A DNA stretch of 64,000 nt from Platerodrilus igneus (lineage: Eukaryota > Arthropoda > Insecta > Coleoptera > Lycidae). Of this stretch, positions 11,936-22,998 are shown one piece after another (position 1 is the first letter of the stretch; each line of letters opens with the position of its first letter). Position numbers and translations under genes: made by a program. Under the pieces are notes generated by a model. It worked only from the letters and a program-made list of their open reading frames with translations, made no database searches and was not told the DNA's origin. The stretch is from contig JARFIW010001215.1 of NCBI GenBank assembly GCA_036346225.1, positions 2,304,501-2,368,500 of the forward strand. The letters run 5' to 3'.

Positions 11936-12850
11936 CCCCCCAATCAGAATGAAGAAAATATGTAAACCAGTAGTTTGGATGAATTTGCTTAATTCCGATA
12001 AATAAGACATTTGTTTTTTATTACAAATAATTAAACGGTGACATTAATTGTTGCCAACAATATACTGCCATAAACGAATTTTTATTTTTTAATTGGTTAA
12101 TTGTCAATTTTGCATCAAACGCTTAGCATCTTCACACTTCTTTCAAAGATGGTTTTAATTTTAGTCTAAGTCATAGTCTTGCTACATCAAAAATAGTCCT
12201 GATTTTGATCTTCATCTTGCACTTTCTGCAAAAACAAGATCAAAACCGGCCTTTTTGAAGCTAAGTATGCATAACTATTCCATCTGCATCTTGTGAAAAT
12301 AACGCAAGATTCTATAGAGCTGTGAGTGACAGGGATATTTATTAAATTAAATCTAAAACTAAGTAAGATTTCTTCTTAGCATAGATTAATATTAGCGTTT
12401 GTTTAGTTGAGTCAAAATTACTACATATCGGGTGTCACGTTATTTTTAAGTCTTTATAAACCCAGGTATTTTTGAACAGTTGAAACAATGGGATGCGGAT
12501 TTCGCCAGTATTTTTTAGTTTATGATCAGCTTCTTCCGAGTATCTATTTATTCCCACTTTCGGTTTAACCTAGCCTATTTTTGTGAATATTATAACTTTG
12601 TAGCTTCAAATGGAACACCCTATATGTTTGTGCATAGTTGGGGAACTCATTCTCTCTCCTTTGGGAAACGCCATACTTTCAGCAAGTATTATAAAGTGGG
12701 GTGGTTATTATAAGCTTTTCCAATGAATACTGTGCTTTATATAAAAATACTACAAAAAAGTAGATATTTAATTTAACTGAAAAACTAAGTGCGTAATTTT
12801 TTTGCTGAAACTGAATAATGCAAAACATCTCAAACAAGATTTAGAATTAT
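11936..12850. other. AT-rich stretch with no supported gene
   Basis: Contains a degenerate CTTGATCTT-type block (12,165-12,250) and a 63-codon frame at 12,522-12,713 without a recognisable motif. The phrase GGAACACCCTATATG near 12,612 resembles a motif common at insect repeat ends, but no paired end was found. Confidence 0.4.
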
Positions 12851-13130
12851 GTTTTCTAGGGAAGACCCAGCAAAATTAGAAAATGGTATTCAATCTTTGG
12901 GACTCAAGTTGCGTTAATGCTAAATCAGAACAATCTTAAGGGTGCACCGACTAACTACAGTGTAGCGGGAGTGGGTTCCTATGCAAATAAAATTAATTTT
13001 TGAAATGGACGAAATACAAACAAAATTACTTACGTTGACCAAGTACCACGAAAGGCTTTTTTTATTGTCATAATTAAGGGGTACCAAATCATCTTGTCTC
13101 GGCAACGCGTTACACCCCCCTTACAATAGT
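12851..13130 (-). mobile_element. LTR fragment, family E
   Basis: It aligns with 14,205-14,440 and 36,808-37,000: shared blocks are GGG(T/C)GCACC..CTAACTACA, AAATAATAAAAAT-like, ATACAAACAAA, TTGTCATAATTAA and TTGTCTC(A/G)(G/A)CAA. By comparison with the copy at 14,133, which runs into a minus-strand PBS, these pieces are LTR sequence read on the minus strand. Similarity stops near 13,130, so it is truncated. Confidence 0.6.
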
Positions 13131-13439
13131 TTTCCAAAAATGTTCTACTTTGACAATCCTTATATCATTGCGGTTCAACTATTACGTTAACATTTCTTAG
13201 TCAATTTATTAAGTAAAAAGTAGAAAATAACAAATTAAAGGTCCTCAGATCAAAAAAAGAGCAACACTGAAAGCGAAAGGTCATGAAGCGGCCTTTTCTG
13301 TTTCTCAAGGGAATATAATACTCAGAAGGGTCAGACTCTTTATTCTCTTGTGCTGAAGTATTAGAATAGTACAACTTAAAAAAAGAGCACGCTATATTCC
13401 CCAGTCAACTATTAGCCCAACCCCCAAAACATAATTTAC

Positions 13440-14133
13440 GATAGGACGATTGGCCAAAAGGTCCCTTCGTAAATTGACCGCAGCTACGACTTTCTATCCC
13501 TCTCATTTTATTTTACTTATAATTTAATTTCTTATCTTCAGTTTCATCATCCGTCCCATCCGGTTTCAAATCTCTCGGGATCTACCTATGTCACACAACT
13601 TTGTAAAAACTTTATCAACAATCAAGATTCATACAAATTTAGATACCCATTCAGCTTTGAGTAAGTCCGTCGCGTTTGAGAGCAACATTTTCCCCAAACT
13701 TTATTTACCACTGATTGACTAACTTCATACTGTTGTAAGTAAGAATTATGTTTTGCTCAACATTTTTCTTAATTCGGTAACTGTAGAATTAATATTTTTT
13801 CCACCTCCTAGCTGGTATCTCATAACTCAATTCAATTTTTCCTAAAAAGTCTACATTTCGATAATCAAAAGAATGTCTGGTATTCAAGTCACAATAAGTC
13901 AATTTTTTGTCTTAAAACTTTTTAAGAAAAGTTACATACGATTTAAAGAATTCAAGACTTAAAACATTCGCATCGAAAAAAATGTTTATGGTTAAACAAT
14001 TAAAAAATAAAAAACACTATCTACACAAAACAGTGTTCAATAATTAAAAAAAAAACAACTAAACGATTAAGAAACTGCTCTACCGATAAAAAAGACCTTT
14101 ATTTTTAAAAAGTTTCTCCATGATGGGGCGCCA
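13440..14133 (-). mobile_element. family E internal start: PBS, leader and gag-like remnant (module E2)
   Basis: On the minus strand the PBS is at 14,133-14,115 (TGGCGCCCCATCATGGAGA), followed by an A/T-rich leader and a degraded frame. That frame shares VTELRKM with the open frame of module E1 at 15,975-16,307. The whole 13,440-14,133 block aligns with 15,560-16,504: TGTAAATTGACC(T/G)CAGCTAC, CGGTTTCAAAT, ACTAAACGATTAA(A)GAACTGC and GGGCGCCAAAAATAC are shared. No pol sequence is present. Confidence 0.65.
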
Positions 14134-14800
14134 AAAATACCTTTACTGTACAATGAGCATTAGGGTTATAAATTTAGATTTACCTTGAAGGTGCGGGAAC
14201 ACCGTAACAGTTTTGAGGGCGCACCAGCTAACTACAATTTTGCTGGAGGGGGTTTCCATGGAAAAATAATAAAAATGAACATTTGAAGTGGCTGTAATAC
14301 AAACAAACTAAATTATATTGACTATTTACTTTAAAAAGCTTTTTCTATTGTCATGATTTATAGACGCCAAACCGTCTTGTCTCAACAATCTTTTTGATAC
14401 TTTCGTCACAGAAAATAGTTATTCCGAATAGTTTTCCTTTATTTTGGGTTTCCTAAATCTTATCACATCATACTTTCCTTGTTTCACGAAACCTTAAAAA
14501 CACTCAATTTTGGCCAATTTCAAAAAAATTGTAAAAGGGGGCGTCTCTCCCAAATACGTCTTCGTCACTGGAATGGCTGAATATTCTTTCACAAATGTAT
14601 CTATTTTTATCTATTTCATAAATAAGTTCATTTCAAATTCAACCCAAATTTATTTCCTATTAATATTACATAATTGCAACGTGAGTACAAATATACTTTT
14701 CTTAGCAATTCCTAATTTTATAACATCAAACTGGTTAGGTATTAGAAAAAGAATCCTGCAGGGAAAACACTAAATCGATTAATAATATAATATTAAAACA
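14134..14800 (-). mobile_element. LTR of family E upstream of module E2
   Basis: It lies immediately upstream (minus sense) of the E2 PBS. It contains the GGGCGCACC..CTAACTACA block and, at 14,545-14,640, a block GGCTGAATATTCTTTCAC followed by CATAAATAAGTTCA that recurs at 37,150-37,215. The far end is not defined. The 87-codon frame at 14,510-14,773 on the plus strand has no motif and I do not call it a gene. Confidence 0.6.
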
Positions 14801-15559
14801 TCATTGCTCCAGTTTCCAATATTGATACACATGGCATGCTAAATCGCATTTCTAGAATGCCATAAATAACTACAGAATACCAACATTTTATTTAATCATT
14901 CAATTGTCTAAAAAATAAATACTTTAAGATTAATACACATTTGGCTTCTAATTTTTTGAAATGTGCAAGCTTTATTTCCTGATAACGTTATAATTAAATT
15001 TAAAACAAAACCATTTTGTTGCTATTCCATTGTCTAACAAAATAATTGTTTTCATGTTCTCTTAATTTCTTACTACACAAATAAGATCCATTTTTCATTT
15101 AAAATACACGTGTATATAATTATATGTTATAAACATAAGAGCTCATATTTTACACACGGTGTAATTTCCAGTATGCCTTTAAAATTTAGGGATCTCCAGA
15201 AGCATCAGCATTTCACCATTTTCTTTAACACAAAACAAACCTCGTTCTTTGAGCTGATCCGCAAGTACAACAGCTCTTTATTTTTAATGTCCAAAAAGTC
15301 TCCAAATTGCGGCACACGGGCGAACTTGCTAAACGTGCAAGCAAAATTAATAAAAATTTTGCACCCTTTTGCGCCGTCTGTATTCATATATTAGAAGCGA
15401 TGTTACTTTCAATTTAACTAGCTTTTTTGGGCTTAATAATTATATGACGTTGCCACCTTGTAATGCATGCTAACCGCAATCAAAATTCTGGTAATACAAT
15501 GTAGCATATGATACCAATGCTGAATAAATGGTTATTGTCACAGTAATTACGTAAAAGTC

Positions 15560-16504
15560 TCGTAGTTTGTACATAATTTGTAAATTGACCTCAGCTACCA
15601 CTCTCTCTATTCCTCTTGTCTTATCTTACCCATACTAAAAAATTTTCTCTCCAAATTAACCTAAATATCTGCTATGTTCAGTGCGTGTGCCAAAATCCAA
15701 AATTTCAATCATTTTGTAAAAATAAAAACTAGCTTAAGTTACAAAATACACTCAAATAAAGAAATAATTTCCCCAAAACTAAAAATTATATTAAGTAAAC
15801 TATTATTCTAGCCTATTTCAACTAAAAATATTTTTAATTTAAATTCTCATCTTCATTTTCAATTTTTCCTCATTCGGTTTCAAATTTTTTCCGTATCAAA
15901 TACCCGTCAATTTATCTATATCATCACTAATTCGCACATTTTTGTAAAAATTCTGTCAACAATTATAAATAGCTTTACAGATTTAAGTATCCGTCTGGCC
16001 CTGAAGAAGTGTTCTTTTCTGAAATCAAAAAATTTACCCAAAATTTTGTTTCCGATTCAAGAACTAATTTTCTGAAGTTGTAAGTTATAATTTTTCTCAA
16101 TTCAGTAACTGTCAAATCATTAATTCTTCTCCACATATTATAACTGAATTCGATTTTCAATATAAACTTTATATTTTGATACTCAAAAAAATTTTCGTTT
16201 TCACGTGACAATGAGTCGATTTCTATCTTAAGACCTATCAAAATCATTTTTAAAAAATCCTTTAAAGAATACGTTTTTTCAAGTAAATTCAGAAAAACGA
16301 CAATCAATTTGAAAAATTTCTATTCAAAACATAAAAAACACATTGAAAAAATTGTTTGCGGTTGAACAATTGAAAACCAAAATACGACCTGTACAAAAAA
16401 AGTTTAACAACTCAGAAAACAAAAAAAAACTAAACGATTAAAGAACTGCCCGTAACGATAAAAATTGCTTTATGTTTTAAAAAACCGTCCCAAATTGGGC
16501 GCCA
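15560..16504 (-). mobile_element. family E internal start, module E1 (PBS, leader, gag-like ORF)
   Basis: The PBS at 16,504-16,485 reads TGGCGCCCAATTTGGGACGG on the minus strand. The module aligns along its length with 13,440-14,133, giving two same-orientation copies about 2.4 kb apart. Immediately right of it (16,515) a minus-strand LINE fragment begins, so the 5' LTR expected there is missing or reduced to a few bases (GTAACAGTATTTT). Confidence 0.6.
15975..16307 (-). CDS. gag-like hypothetical ORF of LTR module E1
   Basis: A 110-codon open frame begins about 180 bp after the minus-strand tRNA-Lys PBS at 16,504-16,485, where an LTR element's gag should start. It encodes a lysine- and glutamate-rich protein with the segment RRINDLTVTELRKIITYN; the VTELRK part is also recognisable in the degraded second copy (module E2). 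I see no zinc knuckle, membrane segment or catalytic motif. The frame ends at 15,975 with no obvious continuation to pol. It is much shorter than a usual gag (300-500 residues), so it is probably a truncated remnant. The function is inferred from position only. Confidence 0.45.
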   Translation of the reverse strand: MIVVFLNLLEKTYSLKDFLKMILIGLKIEIDSLSRENENFFEYQNIKFILKIEFSYNMWRRINDLTVTELRKIITYNFRKLVLESETKFWVNFLISEKNTSSGPDGYLNL

Positions 16505-16515
16505 AAAATACTGTT

Positions 16516-17930
16516 ACGGGTTTGACCCACACTAGCTCAAGGGCGTTTGTGTTAGAAACAAGCTCAAAAATGCAATGGCATTGCAGTAACACACCTGAGA
16601 AGAGCTTTTGTTTGTTTAGGTTCAGAAGATCTGCTCTACTTTCGCTCATAATGCGTATAGTTTTATTTTGGATTAATAGTGTTAGCACCCTGTATGATGG
16701 TTATGACATCTGCTAGAAAGGCAGTTGTCGGTGTGCCCAGTGTGACACCTTTATGATGGTTTAGGCCACCTGAAAAGATGCTTGATTCAGTACCTACATT
16801 TGTTTTGAAACCATCTGTGCAGATGGAAATCTAGGTTAGGGACGTGTCTTCAGTGCTAAGACAAACCCCAAAGCACTTCCTGAAAATCATTGTGCGTGCA
16901 ATCGAGTCTACCACTTCTCCCACAAGAGAAGCATATACGTACCACTTTCCTTAGTATGTTGTAATGTCTACCTTCGCCGCTTTTATCGACCCAGAGAGCT
17001 TTGAACCGCTGCGTAAGTGCCGCCCTCAGAGCCATCCATTCAACATGCAGGTCCAGCAGAATGAGGCCTACAATGTTATTTAAGTCTGCCGTGGGTCTGG
17101 ATCGCATTGCACCCGTGATGTTTAGCCAGGTCAATGTTTGACTTTAAGTTAGTTCTTTGGTTGTATGGACTAGACTGATCCCGGCCACCAGACTAAAGTG
17201 CTATGGCAAAACATTGATCTAGCTAAGGTGGTGTATATCTGCAGGACATCCTTTGGTGGGAGACCTCAAAACTTGTCTGTGGCGCGTTAACACTGCCAGA
17301 ACACCAAGTTGGTCTCCGTAGTTTCACGTTTATACTGCAAGAACACTAATATGGCCTCCGAAGTTTTTGGCTTGTAGATCTATGGCCCAATTTAACTTCT
17401 TCTCAAGAGTAGTGCCCAGCTACTCGACTCCTTCCAAAAAAAGTAGAGGGGTTTGGAAGAGTTTTGGAAATCTAGTCAAATTAACTTCCTTTTATTAGAA
17501 AACAGCACCTGTCGCGTTTTATTGGGGTTAGTGACTAGAAAGTTATCGAAGCACCAGTACCCTATAATTTTTAGTGCTATTTGCTTCAAGTTACACAGCA
17601 CCTGCTTGAATTTGCCGGCTACCACAATAACCATGTCGTTCCCATAATCTATCGTGTAGTAACCTGCTACATTAAGACGTTGTAGATTCCATAGTAGTGA
17701 TAATATCACGCCGCCTGGGTAAAGCCTTATACCGTCTCAATAACAAAAGTATTTTCAACAGTAACATGTACCCGTCGGGATATAAAAACCTGCATAGTTA
17801 GCTGCCAAAGGATGTTCTCAATTCCATGTCTACAGGACTCTGTCGATGTTTGCGAAGGCGGTTTCACTAAACGCACTCTCGATATCAATAAATGCTTGTA
17901 ACATTTTGATATAATGTAGCCTTATAATAG
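16516..17930 (-). pseudogene. LINE fragment: degraded reverse transcriptase and RNase H
   Basis: Minus-strand pieces in order are: LQAFIDIESAFSET (RT motif A, ~17,900); GGV..SLLWNLQ, the GGVLSPLLWNL-type motif; YGNDMVIVVAGKF (~17,650, the YADD box with its first acidic residue changed to G-N-D); NPNKTRQVLFSNKRKL; TLVWWPG (~17,185); LNITGAMRSRPTADL (~17,120); an RNase H start DGFKTNVGTESSIFSGGL (~16,830); and KTIRIMSESRADLLNLN..LELVWVK (~16,670-16,525). This order is typical of non-LTR elements of the I/LOA/R1 group that carry a C-terminal RNase H. There are many stops and frameshifts. The RNase H stops short of its final histidine segment at ~16,520, where family E sequence begins. Clear as a LINE; the exact clade is less sure. 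Confidence 0.85.
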
Positions 17931-20900
17931 ATAGAAACTATTTTGAGACACCCTGTATAAATTTGGAATCTAGCGTAAGTTCGAAATGATGTAAAAGGTT
18001 TTGCTTAAATTTATGTTGTAGTGTAACCGACCTGAAGGCTGACCCAAACGCCCTCTATAAACGGCACACCGGGCTCCATGATCTAACATCTAGTGGCAGT
18101 GACTCAACGACTCCTACGTAGTGTTGTTATCATGTGACCCAGGTTCACACTGGTGAGATGGCGTTAAAGAGGGAAGGTTTGAAATAAAATTATAGAATTT
18201 ACCTAACTTTACTTTTAATCAAAGCAATAACCACAAAATAGGTCATTTGCATAAAAGCATAGAAAATTGACATTCAAAGCAAACAGTACCGTACTCACCT
18301 GGGAGATTGGAGAAAGAGTACGGCAGAGAAAACCCCAAACTGCCCTCACACTTACAACTGCATTTGACACATCTCCACGAGGACGGGTAACGTACAAGTA
18401 CCCAGATCACCAACACTGAAATTGACGGGATATCAACTGTTACCCAGACATACTACACATGACAACTGAAGAAACGTTAGTGTAAAACAGCTAGTCTTTG
18501 CTGATAGGTACTGAGGTCGGTTAGGCCAATACTATCCAACTAAAGTTGAAGAGGGGGGGACACCAGGAAGGTGACCTGCATATTGACTATCAATGTTCCT
18601 CCTCGTACTGAAATAAAATGTTAGTAATATTTAACAAGACTCAATCACACGCGCCCACATACATACATTAACAGTTTTCAGCCCGTGTTACAAAATATTT
18701 TACAAAGGCTAGCCGGCTTCCTATTATTTGCAAAAGGGTACACTACAAGTACATTGACAAGACAACATGAATCATTGAAATAAACTTATGGTATGATTGC
18801 GCATGGTTAAGAAGGCGCTGGTTATTTAATAGACTATCCCCAACATAGTCATAAATGCAAACGCGAAAGCACGAGATGGTCGGTCATACCATAGGCTCAA
18901 TTTAATTACATCACAACAATTAGCACAAAGGTTATATACTAATTAATTAAATAGGAACATCGGCTAGATAATAGGATAAACACACAACAAAATATATAGT
19001 TACGTTTAAACCAAGATATGAGCAATGCAGTTGAATTTGTGGTTAACATGCTGAAATAAAACAATTACACATGATAAAAATGTCAAATAAATCACAAATA
19101 TCAAACATTATTAAATATGTTGGCAGCAAATACATATCAAAAATTCTACAGCATAAATACAAGCCCAGATTCATGCGCTAAACATTTATATGAATGCATG
19201 TTATTTAAATATATTAAATCTAGTAAGCAAACGTTAAAAATTATTCATTATAATTGCATCGGTAAAAACGTACATTTAAAAATTAAACACATCGTGGCAC
19301 TACAAATTACAAAACAAAAATATACACAACAACGTTGTGGTTAATTCAATTACTATTTTAAAACCAAAACAAATATAACATAGAAATAGAACACTGTTCA
19401 TATTCAAACTTTCCTAATAATTTGATTCGATATATCTAAGGGATGATGTTGGTACTAATTGCTCGTAAAATCACAGTTAGGACATATTTACTATTGGTTC
19501 TGCAATAAATGCAATGCAATGGAAATTTAAACTCTGTATTAAATACTTAATAAACATTTCAAATAAACAAATATTAGTTTTACTCTGATTTAGATACTAA
19601 ATAAACAATTCAAATAAATAAATGTTAGTTTTCGGTTGTTAAACCAAACCACCCTCATTTATACATAAAACGTTCAATAAAATCGTAAATTCACATATTA
19701 AACATCACAAGTAAAACAACCGGCAAGGCAGCATTGTATACATCAATCTCAAAAAAGCAACAGATAATCATAAAAATATTTTCTTCAATGGCTAAATAAC
19801 TAACGGTTTCACAATAATTACCAACATCACACTCAAAACAAGGCTGGAATTACAAGATGTAATCAGAATACCTTAAATAGCAACTACATTATCAACATAA
19901 AACACTACCTTTAATAAAAAAACCGCCAAGTACAATCTTTCAACCTGCCATTTTGAAATCTTTAGTCCTTTTACCTTGTCGACTAGATCGATCGTCCTTG
20001 CACATCCGCCCCTTATAATGTAAATTTTGACGTCACGGAATGCGTTCAGAAATCTACCAGTGGTTACTGCGCTATTCTAACAAATACCTTCAAATATCGA
20101 AATGTACACTATAATATTTGCAATAATCATCAACCAATGAAAATTGACTTAGAACCACTACGGATCACTACAATATACATTTTTCCAAATAATTTTTTTT
20201 CTAATGGCACTTCATTATTAGATTAAGCGCAGTGTTCATTTCATACGCTCATAAAACCATCACTCTGTATAATATAAATTTGACAAGTATGATATTTTCT
20301 CGAAGAGAAAAGAATGAATTGACCATACAGAATTACAATGTTCCGGTCAAATCGGAAGCGAACATAAAAAGATTGCACAGCAAAACTAACTAAAATTAGA
20401 TTAAGGCTTGCGAAATCAGATTTCATTGTCTAAAATAGTTTAAAAATTGTTTTGATTTATAGTGAGCCGATGAGACGTCCGATACATATCGTAACCTTTC
20501 GGAATGTTAGATTTTATAACTGTCAGTATTAGATAACAACCTTAAAAATGTTTTATGTTGCATTCCTCTTTGTTATATTTGTAAAAAATAGATCGATCAT
20601 TGATGATAGAAATATTTAGTATAGAACATGATGACAAGCTACAGTGTAATAAAATATATGTCTAGTAAGTATGTCAAATTATGATAAATAGAAGCACTAT
20701 AATTGTGTTACTAGAATGTGTATACGAAATTATATATTCTAAGACAATCAGTGCCTGTATTGTTAATAAGTAATTAATAGTTATGTAAGTTTTATCCATT
20801 ATTCTTAAGGGCTACCTATTAAATGTGTTCTACTTGTTGTATAAGCGCAAATAACTTACTTAAAATAAATTTGTAAACCAACATTGATATTTTATTTGTA

Positions 20901-21398
20901 GATAATTACATAGACTAGTATGATTTTTGTTTACTGATGACTGAGGGATGCCATTTACGTATTTTTGGTTGCTAAAACCGAATCTGAATTCAGTATCATT
21001 CTCAGGTATTAAGACGTTTTACGTTTTATAACTTATTATAATAAACGTAACCATTGTAATATAAACAGTCATGATATTTGACGAAAGTTTTAGAAATTGC
21101 TGGACCGGCCAGCTTAAGGCATATAAGCGCCACGGAGAGTATAAGCAGCAGTTGATGTTATAGACGCGTCTGCAAATAAGTATAAAATATAAATTAAAAA
21201 ACAATATTTTATTGTGCAGTATGTTGTTGATGGGCTATAAAATATCACAAGTCCAACGTATACGTTTTGTTACGTATGTTGCGAGTTTACGATTAAATCT
21301 CACAAAAAGACAATAACTATCGTAATAAAAAAAAAGCTTATCAGCTTTATATTGGATGCAAACTGGATCAAGATAAACCTTTAACGCCGGATATCGTT
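17931..21398. other. AT-rich stretch with no recognised gene or repeat family
   Basis: A moderately GC-rich patch lies at 18,040-18,600, possibly part of the LINE's neighbourhood. The rest is strongly AT-rich. Frames of 60-75 codons (18,215-18,397, 19,117-19,344, 20,241-20,426, 21,019-21,204) have no motif and low-complexity composition. I see no RNA gene. Confidence 0.4.
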
Positions 21399-22998
21399 TG
21401 CGCAACGTACTCTGTGAATACAAGGGGATGGCTCAACGGTGCCCGTAAGTGCCTATATTGTAGAAAAAACCTAAACATCATATTACTGATTGCTATTTTT
21501 GCTTAACAAATCTATCTGGAATTTCACTGAAGTTGAAGCATACTGTGCAGTATTCTATTGCGCAGTTTTTTAAAAAGGCTTTCATCTTTTTATTGTATTA
21601 TTTAGGTTCAGCGTTTACATTCAATTGTACCCTGTTAAATCTTTCCACTTAATTTAGGATGCTTTTAAATGTCCCCACGCTTCCGTTCCGATATCTTGTA
21701 TAACTACCTGTTATTGAAGACGCCCCTGATCATGCTTTATAAATTAATAAATCCATTTGTTCTTGTAAAACTCATCCTAATACAATTGAAATAAGTATTT
21801 GTTCAACATTATGTAGAATATTATTAGGGTATTCAGTTTGAGTAAAAATACGTCAATCTATCTTTATTGTTTGAGATAGCACAGCAAATATACTGGGCTA
21901 ACTACAATCCTTGCTTTCTGGCTTTATTTAGGAGTAGTAATAAAATTTAAATAGCATAAAATTTTTACAATTGTATTTGAATTTGCCGGTTTTCTTTATA
22001 TATTTATGCATTACAACGATTTTAAAAGTATTCTTTTGACATACGTTACATAAACAGCTCGTTTCCTAATTTGATTTTCACTTTGCTCCTGCTTTCCGCG
22101 CTAGCATGTACGCTATGCGTAAAGAATTTTGTTACCTCAAGAGCAATGTACCCTTCCTTGGATAGTATATATTCCCTGTGCATCGCTTTTCTACGTAGGT
22201 TATTCTTATTTACGTAGGTAGAACTCTGTCACGTAGACCCAATTGTTCGTTTGTGTAAGCCCAACCGCTTTTTTTTTAAGCTGCTGTTGCAGTTTTCGGT
22301 AGCAGCATTACGACCCCGGCTACCATGACGACTACCCCGCTGTGAGTGAATTCAAGATTTTTGGTGGTTTCGTCGCGACAGATAGAGATGCAATATAAAT
22401 ATCAGGAAATCTAGGGGTATGCTGCGATGTATACTTTTTAATTCATATCGAAAGAGCTGGTTTATCTGCTTTTGTTGATTGTGTGTCACAAATGAACCAC
22501 GAATAACCAGAAGCCTCATTGTTCCGACGGACGAAACACGTGTGCCAAATCCGTTAGAAACTAACTTCACTAGTGATTCCTTTTACTTTGAATAGCTTTC
22601 TAGGGGTTATACGAAATGTACTTAATACGTTAAAGTTGAAATGCTAATGTAATAGCAAGGACAAGCATTACCTACTTTTGTCGCTTATTTTGATTAGTTT
22701 GTTCTTTTTGTTAAACGACGAAATGCGCACTTCGTACATCAAATACTAAAATTTTCCGTAGACTGTACTTCTTTTTTTAAATAATAACTTTTTATTTAGA
22801 AATTTTTATTTTCATTGTACATAAAACTCAAACCCAAAGTCCTTTCTTTGTCTATATGAATCACTCCACTCTCCGCGTTTATATTTAACCCGGTTTTTCT
22901 AAATTTCCCTTATCATTTTATACGAAATCATGATTCGTGCGAGTTCTTTCCTTATTGTCCTTTCTGTTACTGTCTGACCCGTGCGTTTTAACCTTACA
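21399..22998 (+). mobile_element. solo LTR, family A copy 2
   Basis: It aligns in order with 27,832-29,005: TGCGC(A/G)ACGT(A/G)CTCTGTGAATA at the start, then TTCAATTGTACCCTG, GTAAAACTCATCC, TTTATGCATTACAACGATTTTA, GCGCTAGCATGTACG, AGTTTTCGGTAGCAGCAT, ATGAACCACGAATAACCA. At the right it aligns with 26,300-26,576, ending ACCTTACA at 22,998, the same TTTACA end as copy 3. After the end there is no PBS, so this is a solo LTR or a copy that lost its body. Length is about 1.6 kb. I could not find a convincing target duplication. Confidence 0.75.
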
